Positions 24,719-32,713 of a stretch of DNA of 35,888 nucleotides are shown piece after piece (position 1 is the first letter of the stretch; every line of letters begins with the position of its first letter). Made by a program: the position numbers and the translations under genes. Location: positions 1 through 35,888 of the forward strand of contig CAYLUE010000013.1 of assembly GCA_964386795.1 (NCBI GenBank), read 5' to 3'. Under the pieces are notes generated by a model. The model ran no database searches and was not told the DNA's origin. It saw only the letters and a list, made by a program, of their open reading frames with translations. The stretch comes from TMED108 sp964386795. Its GTDB lineage: Bacteria > Fidelibacterota > Marinisomatia > Marinisomatales > TCS55.

Positions 24719-25112
24719 TTGGCATCCATTAGTTATTCATTTCCCAATAGCTCTTTTATCAACTTCTGTTGTATTTGATTTTATTTATTATTACTCTAAG
24801 AACAAGGATTTATTAGTAGCAAGCTGGTGGATTCTGCTTACTGGCCTTATAGCAAGTATAGCTGCAATTGCCAGCGGTATAATTGATGATTCGTTAATTG
24901 GTCATTTTGGTGCAGTTTGGCCCATCTGGTATAACCATGGCGCTGTTCAAATTATTTCCATTACTGGTTTTGCTACACTATTTTATTTCAAAACGATACA
25001 TCCGAAATCATACAATAATAATTATACATCCTACCTATTGTGTTCATCAATACTGGTTGCATTATTATTCTATGGCGCACATCTAGGCGCCATGCTTTCT
25101 GGTAGAATATAG
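24708..25112 (+). CDS. DUF2231-like membrane protein
   Basis: A 134-residue protein with about four membrane helices. The N-terminus DWHPLVIHFPIALL (H6, H10) is the hallmark of the DUF2231 family, whose conserved histidines suggest heme or metal contact. Other histidines (near 66 and 77) are also placed at helix ends. The function of the family is not established. The ATG overlaps the end of the preceding membrane-protein gene. Its stop codon coincides with the first TATAGTT copy upstream of sdhC. Confidence 0.8.
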   Translation: MISDWHPLVIHFPIALLSTSVVFDFIYYYSKNKDLLVASWWILLTGLIASIAAIASGIIDDSLIGHFGAVWPIWYNHGAVQIISITGFATLFYFKTIHPKSYNNNYTSYLLCSSILVALLFYGAHLGAMLSGRI

Positions 25113-25194
25113 TTACTTTTTAACATATAGTTGTTTATAGTTGATTGGTGCATTAATTTATAGTTATATTATTAAATAATCTGAGGAACTATAA
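25108..25194. promoter_or_regulatory. Cluster of TATAGTT motifs upstream of sdhC
   Basis: TATAGTT occurs at 25108-25114, 25126-25132, 25136-25142 and 25159-25165, and its reverse complement AACTATA at 25187-25193, all in the 90 bases before the sdhC start. Two more copies form the palindrome between sdhC and sdhA. They look like repeated binding sites for a regulator of the sdh operon, but the region is AT-rich, so function is inferred. Confidence 0.4.
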
Positions 25195-25200
25195 TATATA

Positions 25201-25869
25201 ATGTCATCGTTTAAGCTATTTATTTCTTCAACAATTGGTAAAAAGGTCCTAGTGGCAACAACGGGTTTGCTGTTTTGCTTTTTTCTCCTTTTTCATTTGT
25301 TAAACAATCTTGTTATTTATACGGGTGCAGAAAATTTTAATTTTCTAGTAGGTAGCCTTGAAAAGATTAAGCCCTTAATAAGAATACTTGAGGTAGCGCT
25401 AGCAGCTATTTTATTAGTTCATATTACAAATTCAGTAACACTTGCTATCCAATCTAAAAAATCAGGAAACACTTCTACTAAATCAGAAACAAAAAATCAT
25501 AATGCGACACTTTCCTCAAGAACAATGCTATTCACTGGAAGCATATTGTTTATTTTTATAGCAACCCACCTGTCAACCTTTTGGTATAATTTTCAGAACA
25601 ATGATGATCATTCTGCTTATTATGAAATTGTCACCAGTAGTAGTATCGGTTTTGGAAATATTTTTATCACCATTTTATATCTTGTTGCTATGGTACTGCT
25701 CGGCTTTCATTTAAAACATGGATTTAATTCTGCATTACAAACTTTTGGAATTAAGAATACCACTATTGGAAAAATGCTTAGTTTAATTAGTGTTGTCTTT
25801 TGGTTTTTTGTTCCTGCTGGATTTTTTAGTATAGCATTTTGGTTTGGAATATTAAATGGAGGTAATTAG
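25201..25869 (+). CDS. sdhC: Succinate dehydrogenase cytochrome b subunit (diheme, single-anchor type)
   Basis: A 222-residue membrane anchor of the Bacteroidetes/Chlorobi and epsilon-type complex II, in which one protein replaces SdhC plus SdhD. Five membrane helices are spread along the protein. Candidate heme ligands are H32 (LLFHLLNN), H74 (LLVHITNS), H123 (IATHLS) and H170/H173 (GFHLKHGF), consistent with two hemes b. It passes electrons from SdhAB to menaquinone (or the reverse) in the inner membrane. GAGGA lies 13 bases before the ATG, and TATAAT is also close (25190-25195). Confidence 0.92.
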   Translation: MSSFKLFISSTIGKKVLVATTGLLFCFFLLFHLLNNLVIYTGAENFNFLVGSLEKIKPLIRILEVALAAILLVHITNSVTLAIQSKKSGNTSTKSETKNHNATLSSRTMLFTGSILFIFIATHLSTFWYNFQNNDDHSAYYEIVTSSSIGFGNIFITILYLVAMVLLGFHLKHGFNSALQTFGIKNTTIGKMLSLISVVFWFFVPAGFFSIAFWFGILNGGN

Positions 25870-25875
25870 TTACAG

Positions 25876-25900
25876 CAACTATAAATTATATTTATAGTTG
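25876..25900. promoter_or_regulatory. Perfect 11-bp palindrome between sdhC and sdhA
   Basis: CAACTATAAAT (25876-25886), spacer TAT, ATTTATAGTTG (25890-25900). It carries two opposed copies of the TATAGTT motif found upstream of sdhC. There is no T-tract after it, so it is not a standard terminator. It could be an operator or an RNA-processing hairpin that tunes sdhC against sdhAB. Confidence 0.5.
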
Positions 25901-25932
25901 TTATATTATTAATTTAACTGTTTCGAAAACAC

Positions 25933-28116
25933 ATGAATAAATCTAATAAACATAATCGCAAAAGCAGTATCTATACTGATAAAAAAGGTTTTAATTATTA
26001 TCAAACCTATAGTTTTTTTGGTTCCAAGGATGGGCTTAAAAAGAAAATTCAAAAAAACCTTGGTAAAGAAAAAACCAGTTCACAATTAAAACATGAGAAA
26101 GAATATTGGGATAATTATTATAACAAGATTGATGATTCGTTTAAATCGACCAAAATAACTAAAAAATCATCACCACCTTCACTTCAAAATAATAAAACAT
26201 CAAAACTTAATAATAATGTCCCAAGCGGTGAGCTAGGCCAAAAGTGGACCGAATATCGTTCTAGTCTCCCGCTGGTTAGCCCTGCTAATAAGCAAAAGCA
26301 AGAAGTGATAATTATTGGAACGGGATTAGCAGGTGCATCGGCTGCAGCTTCTATGGCTGAGATGGGATATAATATAAAGGCATTTTGCTTTCAAGATAGC
26401 CCGCGTAGAGCGCATTCCATAGCTGCACAAGGTGGCATAAATGCAGCAAAAAATTATCAAAATGATGGAGATAGTGTATATAGGCTTTTTTATGATACAA
26501 TTAAAGGTGGTGATTATAGATCTAGGGAGGCCAATGTACATCGCTTGGCTGAGGTCAGTGGAAACATAATTGATCAGTGTGTGGCGCAAGGGGTACCATT
26601 TGCTAGAGAGTATGGAGGTACATTAGATAACAGATCATTTGGTGGTGTACAAGTATCTAGAACATTTTATGCGAGAGGACAAACAGGGCAACAGTTATTA
26701 TTAGGAGCTTATAGTGCTCTGAGTAGACAAATTAATTCTGGTAAGGTAACAATGTTTACTAAGCATGAAATGGTTGATATTGTATTGGTTGATGGGCACG
26801 CAAAGGGTATCATAGCGAGAAATTTAGTTACTGGTGCGCTTGAAAAGTATTCTGCTAATGCAGTGGTATTAGCAACGGGCGGTTATGGAAATGTATATTA
26901 TTTATCAACAAATGCGATGGGAAGCAATGTCACTGCAGCCTGGAAGGCTTATAAGCGAGGCGCTATGTTTAGCAATCCATGTTTTACACAAATTCACCCA
27001 ACTTGCATTCCCGTATCTGGTGACTATCAATCAAAATTAACTCTAATGTCAGAGTCACTAAGAAATGATGGAAGAATATGGGTATCAAAAACCAAGGGGG
27101 ATAAGCGCTCTCCAGACCAAATACCAGAAAATGAAAGAGACTATTATCTTGAAAGGAGGTATCCTGCATTTGGCAATCTAGTTCCAAGGGATATTGCCTC
27201 ACGCGCTGCTAAGGAAAGATGTGATGCGGGCTACGGAGCTGGAGATAGCGGGCAATCGGTATATCTAGATTTTGAAGATGCTATAAATAATATGGGAGAA
27301 GAGACGGTAAGTGCTCGCTATGGTAACCTGTTTGAAATGTATAACAAAATAACAGGTGAGAACCCATATAAAACCCCGATGCGCATCTACCCTGCTGTGC
27401 ATTACACCATGGGCGGTTTATGGGTTGATTATAATTTAATGACTTCGATCCCTGGTTTATTTGCAATTGGTGAATGTAATTTTTCAGATCATGGAGCAAA
27501 TCGTTTAGGCGCATCAGCATTGATGCAAGGCTTAGCCGATGGTTATTTTATTCTACCTTATACTATTGGAACCTATCTCTCTAAAGAGATAAACAGTGAA
27601 CAGGTTAGTATAAACGATTCTTCGTTCGATGAAACATTGCAATCATCAAAAGAGGTTGTGGATAAACTACTTTCAAACAATGGTACTAAAACAGTCGAAA
27701 CCCTGCACAAGGAATTAGGACTTATTATGTGGAATAATTGCGGCATGTCTAGAAATCAAAAAGATTTAGATCAAGCATTAAAAGATGTGAAAGAATTAAA
27801 GAAAAGTTTTTGGTCTGATGTTAAGGTTCCTGGAAATGATAGCTCAATCAATTTAGAGCTTGAAAAGGCCTGGAGGGTTGCTGATTTTATTGAGCTTGGG
27901 GATCTAATGATTCGCGATGCGTCTGATAGAAAAGAGTCCTGTGGCGCACATTTCAGAGAAGAGCATCAAACTAAAGACGGTGAGGCTCTACGTAATGATG
28001 AAAATTATAGCTATGTATCGGCATGGGAATATAAAGGTGAAAAATCATCTCCTAAGCTTAATAAGGAAAAACTTGATTTTGAAAATGTTACGCCAACACA
28101 AAGAAGTTACAAATGA
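25933..28116 (+). CDS. sdhA: Succinate dehydrogenase/fumarate reductase flavoprotein with novel N-terminal extension
   Basis: A 727-residue flavoprotein oxidising succinate to fumarate with covalent FAD. From residue 96 it is a standard Bacteroidetes-type SdhA: VPSGELGQKWTEYR, the FAD-binding GTGLAGASAAAS (129-140), and RRAHSIAAQGGINAAKN containing the His that binds FAD. REANVHRLAEVSG, the substrate-site histidine and arginine blocks around AVHYTMGGLWVDY, and GANRLGASALMQG follow. Residues 1-95 are an extra, basic, Asn/Lys-rich extension with an aromatic patch (GFNYYQTYSFFG) and no in-frame start codon near residue 96, so it appears to be really translated. No signal peptide, so it faces the cytoplasm. 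It overlaps sdhB by four bases (ATGA). Confidence 0.94.
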   Translation: MNKSNKHNRKSSIYTDKKGFNYYQTYSFFGSKDGLKKKIQKNLGKEKTSSQLKHEKEYWDNYYNKIDDSFKSTKITKKSSPPSLQNNKTSKLNNNVPSGELGQKWTEYRSSLPLVSPANKQKQEVIIIGTGLAGASAAASMAEMGYNIKAFCFQDSPRRAHSIAAQGGINAAKNYQNDGDSVYRLFYDTIKGGDYRSREANVHRLAEVSGNIIDQCVAQGVPFAREYGGTLDNRSFGGVQVSRTFYARGQTGQQLLLGAYSALSRQINSGKVTMFTKHEMVDIVLVDGHAKGIIARNLVTGALEKYSANAVVLATGGYGNVYYLSTNAMGSNVTAAWKAYKRGAMFSNPCFTQIHPTCIPVSGDYQSKLTLMSESLRNDGRIWVSKTKGDKRSPDQIPENERDYYLERRYPAFGNLVPRDIASRAAKERCDAGYGAGDSGQSVYLDFEDAINNMGEETVSARYGNLFEMYNKITGENPYKTPMRIYPAVHYTMGGLWVDYNLMTSIPGLFAIGECNFSDHGANRLGASALMQGLADGYFILPYTIGTYLSKEINSEQVSINDSSFDETLQSSKEVVDKLLSNNGTKTVETLHKELGLIMWNNCGMSRNQKDLDQALKDVKELKKSFWSDVKVPGNDSSINLELEKAWRVADFIELGDLMIRDASDRKESCGAHFREEHQTKDGEALRNDENYSYVSAWEYKGEKSSPKLNKEKLDFENVTPTQRSYK

Positions 28117-28865
28117 GTAAAAAATTGGATATTACGCTAAAGGTTTGGAGGCAAAATGCTCCTGATGAAAAAGGAGAATTTGTTACATACGAAATGAAGG
28201 GCATTAACTCGCATATGTCTTTTCTTGAACTGTTGGATGTTTTAAATGAAAAATTAATTAATGAAGGCGAGGAGCCAATAGCCTTTGAGCACGATTGTAG
28301 AGAGGGTATTTGCGGAAGTTGCGCTATGACAATAAATGGCGAATCGCATGGCCCCGTTAAATCAACAACTGCTTGCCAGTTGCATATGTTCAATTTTAAA
28401 AGTGGTGATACGATATCTGTTGAACCATGGAGAGCCACCTCCTTTCCCATACTAAAAGATCTTGTAACTGATAGAGCCTCATTTGATAGAATCATTCAAT
28501 CTGGTGGATATGTTTCTGTTAACACTGGTAGTGCGCCTGATGGAAATGCTATCCCCATTGAAAAAGATAAAGCGAATGAGGCATTTAATGCTGCAGCTTG
28601 TATTGGCTGCGGTGCCTGCGTGTCAACCTGTAAAAACTCTTCTGCAAGTTTATTTGTTTCTGCTAAACTTGCTCAATTTTCTTCGTTACCACAAGGCAAG
28701 CCCGAACAAAAACAAAGGGTTCTTAAAATGGTTAAGCAAATGGACGATGAAGGATTTGGGCACTGTACAAATACCGGAGCTTGTGAGGCAACATGCCCAA
28801 AAGATATTTCAATAAAAAATATTGGATTAATGAATAAAGAATACCTTAAAGCCCTTATAGACTAA
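28113..28865 (+). CDS. sdhB: Succinate dehydrogenase iron-sulfur subunit
   Basis: A 250-residue electron-transfer subunit. The [2Fe-2S] cysteines are in CREGICGSC plus a later Cys (TACQLH). The [4Fe-4S] site is CIGCGAC with the following C in STCKNS. The [3Fe-4S] site is split between HCTNTGACEATCP residues. It carries electrons from the SdhA flavin to the heme anchor SdhC. The start overlaps the sdhA stop (ATGA), so synthesis is coupled. It converges on the DUF1232-like gene 14 bases away. Confidence 0.96.
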   Translation: MSKKLDITLKVWRQNAPDEKGEFVTYEMKGINSHMSFLELLDVLNEKLINEGEEPIAFEHDCREGICGSCAMTINGESHGPVKSTTACQLHMFNFKSGDTISVEPWRATSFPILKDLVTDRASFDRIIQSGGYVSVNTGSAPDGNAIPIEKDKANEAFNAAACIGCGACVSTCKNSSASLFVSAKLAQFSSLPQGKPEQKQRVLKMVKQMDDEGFGHCTNTGACEATCPKDISIKNIGLMNKEYLKALID

Positions 28866-28879
28866 TTATAAATTTGGAC

Positions 28880-29332
28880 TTAATAGTCTTTATAATAAAA
28901 CCTCATTCCCGATACAGTTAACAGGTCTTCAAATAAGACTTTGTTTTCTTTAGTTATTTTGTCATAGTCAGCGGTAAGAAGCTGGTCAATGGAATAATTT
29001 AATTCACCTGTAAATTGTTTTATAAATTCTATTCCGGCATCTTCTTGAATAGAACATTTTCTTAAAACAACCAGGATAAGCATTAAATCATCGAGAAAGC
29101 CTAAGGGTCCATGCTCTTCTTCTGAATAAAGATCATTTGGATAATAAAGATATCCCATGGTTAAATATATATCAGGGCGAATCTTTTTTGGAAGATCGTC
29201 TGACTCAAGAAGATCACAAAGCAATTTATAAAGAGCTGGAATTAATGTTATGTATTCTGAATACTTACCACTATAACCCTTTATGTTATCTTGCAGGTAC
29301 TGATTGAAGTCAAATTCTTTATTAAGTTTCAT
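28880..29332 (-). CDS. DUF1232-like (YkvA-type) protein
   Basis: A 150-residue product from ATG 29332; a TTG two codons upstream is less likely. The core block at about 75-100, TMGYLYYPNDLYSEEEHGPLGFLDDLML in pieces, matches the DUF1232/YkvA pattern (helix, YxxxPxDLxP, GxLDDLxxL). The rest is helical and acidic, with no signal peptide. The family function is unknown; some members are membrane-associated. A perfect Bacteroidetes-type promoter ends three bases before the ATG, predicting a leaderless transcript. Confidence 0.78.
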   Translation of the reverse strand: MKLNKEFDFNQYLQDNIKGYSGKYSEYITLIPALYKLLCDLLESDDLPKKIRPDIYLTMGYLYYPNDLYSEEEHGPLGFLDDLMLILVVLRKCSIQEDAGIEFIKQFTGELNYSIDQLLTADYDKITKENKVLFEDLLTVSGMRFYYKDY

Positions 29333-29335
29333 ACG

Positions 29336-29366
29336 CAAAATTATGCCAAATATTCCACTCCGGCAA
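29336..29366 (-). promoter_or_regulatory. Bacteroidetes-type promoter giving a leaderless mRNA for the DUF1232-like gene
   Basis: Read on the minus strand: TTG at 29366-29364, 20 bases, then TAATTTTG at 29343-29336, then CGT and the ATG at 29332. It matches TTG-N20-TAnnTTTG, with the predicted start falling on or beside the initiator ATG. Consensus-based. Confidence 0.55.
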
Positions 29367-29447
29367 TTGAAGTGTTAGGAAAATAAAAGCTTTGTGGTCA
29401 ATATATATTTATTAATTTCTTGCAATCAAAAAAAGGATTTTATTAGA

Positions 29448-30518
29448 ATGAAGTTTCATAACAAAATATTTATACCGGTAATGCTTGCGATGCTATTGGC
29501 GGGTTGTAGTAAATCAACAGATGTTGAATTGCCACTATCATCAACTAATGAAGAGGCTATCAAGTTATACAGGGGAGCCCAAAGCGCATGGGCTGAAAAC
29601 AATGGACCCAAAGGAAGAGATATGATGGAAAAAGCACTATCATTAGATCCTGATTTTATTTTAGCCAATCTTAATGTTCCTACTAATAATCCAAACAAGT
29701 GGCAAGAGCATAGAGATAAAGCTAAGCTAAACAGTGCGAATGGTAATGATCATGAAAAATTACAAGTAAAACTTTGGGTAGCCGCGCGCGAAGGTCGTTC
29801 AGATGATTATATAAATTTATGTAAAGAATTAGTGTCAAAATATCCAAACAGTTCAGAAGCATATGTTGAGCTAGGGAACGCGTATACTGGGGTTGAGAAC
29901 TTTGATCTGGCAATTGAAAACTATAAAAAAGCGATCGACATTAATCCTAATCAATATAGGGCCTGGAGAGGCCTTGCATCTCATGAGGTCACTTTTGGTG
30001 GCAACACGCTTTTACCAAAAAATAGGCAATCAAAAAAGGCTGCTTTGCAATATGCAAAAGGAATGGTTAAAGCTAGGCCAAATGCGCCATTTTCATATCA
30101 AGCAAAAGGGAATATTGAAAGACAATATGGAGATATGAAAGCAGCAAGAACTCAATATGAAAAAATGACTGAAGCAGCTATAAAAGCTAATCACTCTCAA
30201 GGTGCTGGATATAACCTAATTGCACACACTTATCTTTTTAGCGGTGANNNNNNNNNNNNNNNNNNNNNNNNNNNNNNNNNNNNNNNNNNNNNNNNNNNNN
30301 NNNNNNNNNNNNNNNNNNNNNNNNNNNNNNNNNNNNNNNNNNNNNNNATTGAAAAGGAAAATAATCTATACTATGCATATTTTAAAGGTTTGGCTTATGA
30401 AGGTGTTGGTGAAAATGAAAAAGCGCAAGATATTTTTTCATTCATAGCAAATTACAACTTTCAAGGTTGGGAACCAGCCCTAGTAAGAAGCCTTGCTAAA
30501 GCAAAAGTATCAAGTTAG
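29448..30518 (+). CDS. TPR-repeat lipoprotein (interrupted by an assembly gap)
   Basis: From ATG 29448 (AAGGA upstream) a lipoprotein signal leads to the lipobox LLAGC. The body carries TPR units, for example AYVELGNAYTGVENFDLAIE with YKKAIDINPNQYRAWRGLA, and YFKGLAYEGVGENEKAQDIF after the gap. It is likely a periplasmic protein-interaction scaffold attached to a membrane. Residues around 268-300 are unread (100 N). Reading frame is preserved only if the true gap length is equivalent to 100 modulo 3, so the joined protein is provisional. The gene ends at a bidirectional terminator. Confidence 0.75.
   Translation: MKFHNKIFIPVMLAMLLAGCSKSTDVELPLSSTNEEAIKLYRGAQSAWAENNGPKGRDMMEKALSLDPDFILANLNVPTNNPNKWQEHRDKAKLNSANGNDHEKLQVKLWVAAREGRSDDYINLCKELVSKYPNSSEAYVELGNAYTGVENFDLAIENYKKAIDINPNQYRAWRGLASHEVTFGGNTLLPKNRQSKKAALQYAKGMVKARPNAPFSYQAKGNIERQYGDMKAARTQYEKMTEAAIKANHSQGAGYNLIAHTYLFSGXXXXXXXXXXXXXXXXXXXXXXXXXXXXXXXXXXIEKENNLYYAYFKGLAYEGVGENEKAQDIFSFIANYNFQGWEPALVRSLAKAKVSS
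30248..30347. other. Assembly gap of 100 N
   Basis: Exactly 100 undetermined bases. This is a common placeholder length for scaffold joins of unknown size. It lies inside the TPR lipoprotein gene, where near-identical repeats may have broken the assembly. Confidence 0.99.
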
Positions 30519-30545
30519 AATATTTGTAAATATATATTGATCAAC

Positions 30546-30577
30546 AAAAAAGCCTGCTTTATAAGCAGGCTTTTTTT
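30546..30577. terminator. Bidirectional intrinsic terminator between the TPR lipoprotein and tonB
   Basis: An A-tract (30546-30551) is followed by GCCTGCTT (30552-30559), loop TAT, AAGCAGGC (30563-30570) and seven T (30571-30577). The GC-rich 8-bp core, extended by A-T pairs, can stop transcription from either side. It serves the plus-strand lipoprotein gene and the minus-strand phosphatase-to-tonB operon. Confidence 0.9.
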
Positions 30578-30605
30578 ATTTGAAATATATTAAAATATTG
30601 AGTTA

Positions 30606-31229
30606 TTAACTTTTTAATCTAAAGTTAACAGGTATTGAAATCCATACCCCTACTGCTCGTTCACGTTGTCTAGCAGGTCTAAATCTTACATTCCGAATTG
30701 CATCTGCTGCTGCCTCATTTAATCCAGTATTTGGAATTCCTTTAAGAATTACAGTTTCTTTAACCCTACCCCTATCATCAACAAAAACCTGAACGACTAC
30801 CGTACCTTCAATTCCGGCCTCCTGTGCAATTTCAGGGTATTTGGGTCTAATAGGTGTTATTGGGACTGGGGGATCATCATATGGAATAAATCTTACTTGT
30901 GGTCCTTCTGGTGGAGGAGGCGGGGCATCCCATGCATCAAAATCATCAAGATTAAATTCATCTAATGTTACATCATCGGCAACATCTTCACTCTCAGACT
31001 CTACAGGAACAGATGGCCTTGCTGGTGGTGGTGGTTGATCAAATTGTTCTGTTTGTGGTATATCAATTTGTTCAATAATAATCTGCACTTCTTCATCTAG
31101 CACCATTGTGTTTACAAATCTTGGAAAGCTTAAAAAGGCTATTATTATTAATAGAAGGCCTGCTAGGCCAGATATGCGAAAAATAATTGGGTAATTTATT
31201 TTTATTGAGGCCGATTGCTGTTTATGCAT
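30606..31229 (-). CDS. tonB: Energy transducer TonB
   Basis: A 207-residue TonB. One N-terminal membrane helix (about 20-38, IIFRISGLAGLLLIIIAF) is followed by a periplasmic proline/acid-rich spacer (QPPPPARPSVPVE, WDAPPPPPEG). The TonB_C domain (about 125-205) has RPKYPEIAQEAGIEGTVV, VFVDDRGRVKE, and NVRFRPARQRERAVGVW. It passes proton-motive force from ExbBD to outer-membrane receptors. I chose ATG 31229, one base after the exbD stop, over an in-frame TTG at 31238. Last gene of its operon, followed by the bidirectional terminator. Confidence 0.94.
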   Translation of the reverse strand: MHKQQSASIKINYPIIFRISGLAGLLLIIIAFLSFPRFVNTMVLDEEVQIIIEQIDIPQTEQFDQPPPPARPSVPVESESEDVADDVTLDEFNLDDFDAWDAPPPPPEGPQVRFIPYDDPPVPITPIRPKYPEIAQEAGIEGTVVVQVFVDDRGRVKETVILKGIPNTGLNEAAADAIRNVRFRPARQRERAVGVWISIPVNFRLKS

Positions 31230-31230
31230 A

Positions 31231-31641
31231 TTAATCAACTGCTGTTTTTGAAGAATAATTCAATTTAAGCGCGTCAGCTTTTCTTAGTTCTGTATGAATA
31301 TTGCTAATTAGACCCATTTTCGATTTTTCATCGGCTTTTAATGAAACTACAAGCTGCGGGTTAGAAATTCTTTTTTCGTACATAACATGCCTAACGCCAT
31401 CTGAAGAATATAATTTATCTTCAATTGAAACCAGCCCTTCTTTGGACACCCAAATATGTGATGTATGCCGCTTAGACTTTAATTTTTCTATACGCTTAGC
31501 TTTAGGAAGGGATATTGGTAGTCCAGAATATTCCCTTAATACAGTTGTAACCATAAAGAAAATCAGTAACATAAAAATAATATCAGGCATTGATGCGGTA
31601 GGGATTTCAGAATCCAGTTTTGTTTTTCTATTTAATTTCAT
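31231..31641 (-). CDS. exbD: ExbD/TolR-family protein (second copy)
   Basis: A 136-residue protein with a single membrane helix near the N-terminus and the ion-coupling aspartate D20 in SMPDIIFMLLIFFMVTT. The periplasmic domain (about 45-136) has ISNPQLVVSLKADEKSKMG, corresponding to the ExbD folded domain. It works with ExbB in the proton channel that drives TonB. Its ATG overlaps the stop of the preceding exbD by one base (TGATG). It differs strongly from that paralogue in its periplasmic part, so the two may form a heteromeric pair. Confidence 0.92.
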   Translation of the reverse strand: MKLNRKTKLDSEIPTASMPDIIFMLLIFFMVTTVLREYSGLPISLPKAKRIEKLKSKRHTSHIWVSKEGLVSIEDKLYSSDGVRHVMYEKRISNPQLVVSLKADEKSKMGLISNIHTELRKADALKLNYSSKTAVD

Positions 31642-32033
31642 CAGTCAGACTCTGCAATTGATATGCGTGTTGCATTTGCCTCTTTAAGTTGATCTATAAC
31701 TTTTACATAGTCTTCATATCTTGACGCACTGTGTGCTTTCACTGATATTATAAGCTTGTCATTAGCAGCGATTTTCTGCCGTACAGCTTTAGACAGGTTT
31801 CTTATATCAACAGGCTCTCCGCCTAATAGTACTTTCCCAGATGAATTAATTAGGCAATTAAGAATGTTTTTCTTATTGATTTCAATTTCTTCGCCTTCTG
31901 CTGGTAGCACCATCCCTAATCCCTTATCCATATCTATTGTTGTAGTAACAAGGAAAAATATTAGGAGCAGAAAAGCAATATCCGCCATTGATGAGGTGGG
32001 TATTTCACCACCCTTGAATCTTCTTTTAGCCAC
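31641..32033 (-). CDS. exbD: ExbD/TolR-family protein (first copy)
   Basis: A 130-residue ExbD paralogue. The membrane helix has the coupling aspartate D18 in SMADIAFLLLIFFLVTTTI, followed by a periplasmic domain with KLIISVKAHSASRYEDYVKVI. It starts with GTG at 32033; no clear Shine-Dalgarno sequence is seen, but the upstream exbB stop is only 18 bases away, so it probably relies on coupling. Operon order is exbB-exbD-exbD-tonB. Confidence 0.92.
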   Translation of the reverse strand: MAKRRFKGGEIPTSSMADIAFLLLIFFLVTTTIDMDKGLGMVLPAEGEEIEINKKNILNCLINSSGKVLLGGEPVDIRNLSKAVRQKIAANDKLIISVKAHSASRYEDYVKVIDQLKEANATRISIAESD

Positions 32034-32051
32034 AGTAAAAAGGTGCTTTAA

Positions 32052-32678
32052 TTACTCTTGCGCAAGCTTTTCATATTGCATATGAAGTTGATCCATTAGC
32101 TTAACAGAATTTTCTTCCATATCTAAAATTAATTGATCAATCCGTGAAACAAAGAAGTTCTGAAAAAATTGTATGATCATAGCTACAATTAAGCCAAATG
32201 CTGTAGTTAATAAGGCTTGGGAAATACCACCAGCAACAACAGCTGGTGATATATCATTTGCTGCTTCAATTGCATCAAATGCTGATACCATACCAACAAC
32301 CGTTCCTGTAAAACCTATCATAGGTGCTACAGTAATTACTGTATTTAGCCATATCATATTTTTTTCTAAAAATGCCATTTCGAGGCCTCCAGCATTTTGA
32401 ACAGCTTTCTCTACCTCGCGCAACCCTCTATGAAAGCGGGATAGACCTGCATGAAAAACACCAGCGACTGGTCCCCGCGTTTTATCACATAAATCAACTG
32501 CGGCTTGAACGCTTTCATTTTCTAGAACATTTGATAAATCTTCATAAAACTTTTTTGAGTCTATAGAAGAAATAATTAAGGAATAAGCTCTTTCAAAAGC
32601 AAAAGCTAATCCAAAAATAAGAGCAAATAAAATGGGCCACATAAATGGGCCACCATCAATAAAGTATTGTACCAACAC
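32052..32678 (-). CDS. exbB: ExbB/TolQ-family proton-channel protein
   Basis: A 208-residue ExbB with three membrane helices (about 12-30, 108-132, 150-175). The MotA/TolQ/ExbB block is TVITVAPMIGFTGTVVGMVSAF, with GGISQALLTTAFGLIVAM for the last helix. It forms the pentameric channel around ExbD that energises TonB. Start choice is ambiguous: GTG 32678 lies only three bases after GGAGG, whereas TTG 32675 has the better six-base spacing and would shorten the protein by one residue. It follows the STAS gene after 35 bases with no terminator. Confidence 0.94.
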   Translation of the reverse strand: MLVQYFIDGGPFMWPILFALIFGLAFAFERAYSLIISSIDSKKFYEDLSNVLENESVQAAVDLCDKTRGPVAGVFHAGLSRFHRGLREVEKAVQNAGGLEMAFLEKNMIWLNTVITVAPMIGFTGTVVGMVSAFDAIEAANDISPAVVAGGISQALLTTAFGLIVAMIIQFFQNFFVSRIDQLILDMEENSVKLMDQLHMQYEKLAQE

Positions 32679-32713
32679 TAACCTCCACTAAATTAGTTAT
32701 TTATTTATATTTA

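Noticed and set aside
28859..28891. Possible hairpin between sdhB and the DUF1232-like gene (AGACTA...TAGTCT)
   Set aside because: A six-bp stem with a loop of about 20 bases and no T-run.
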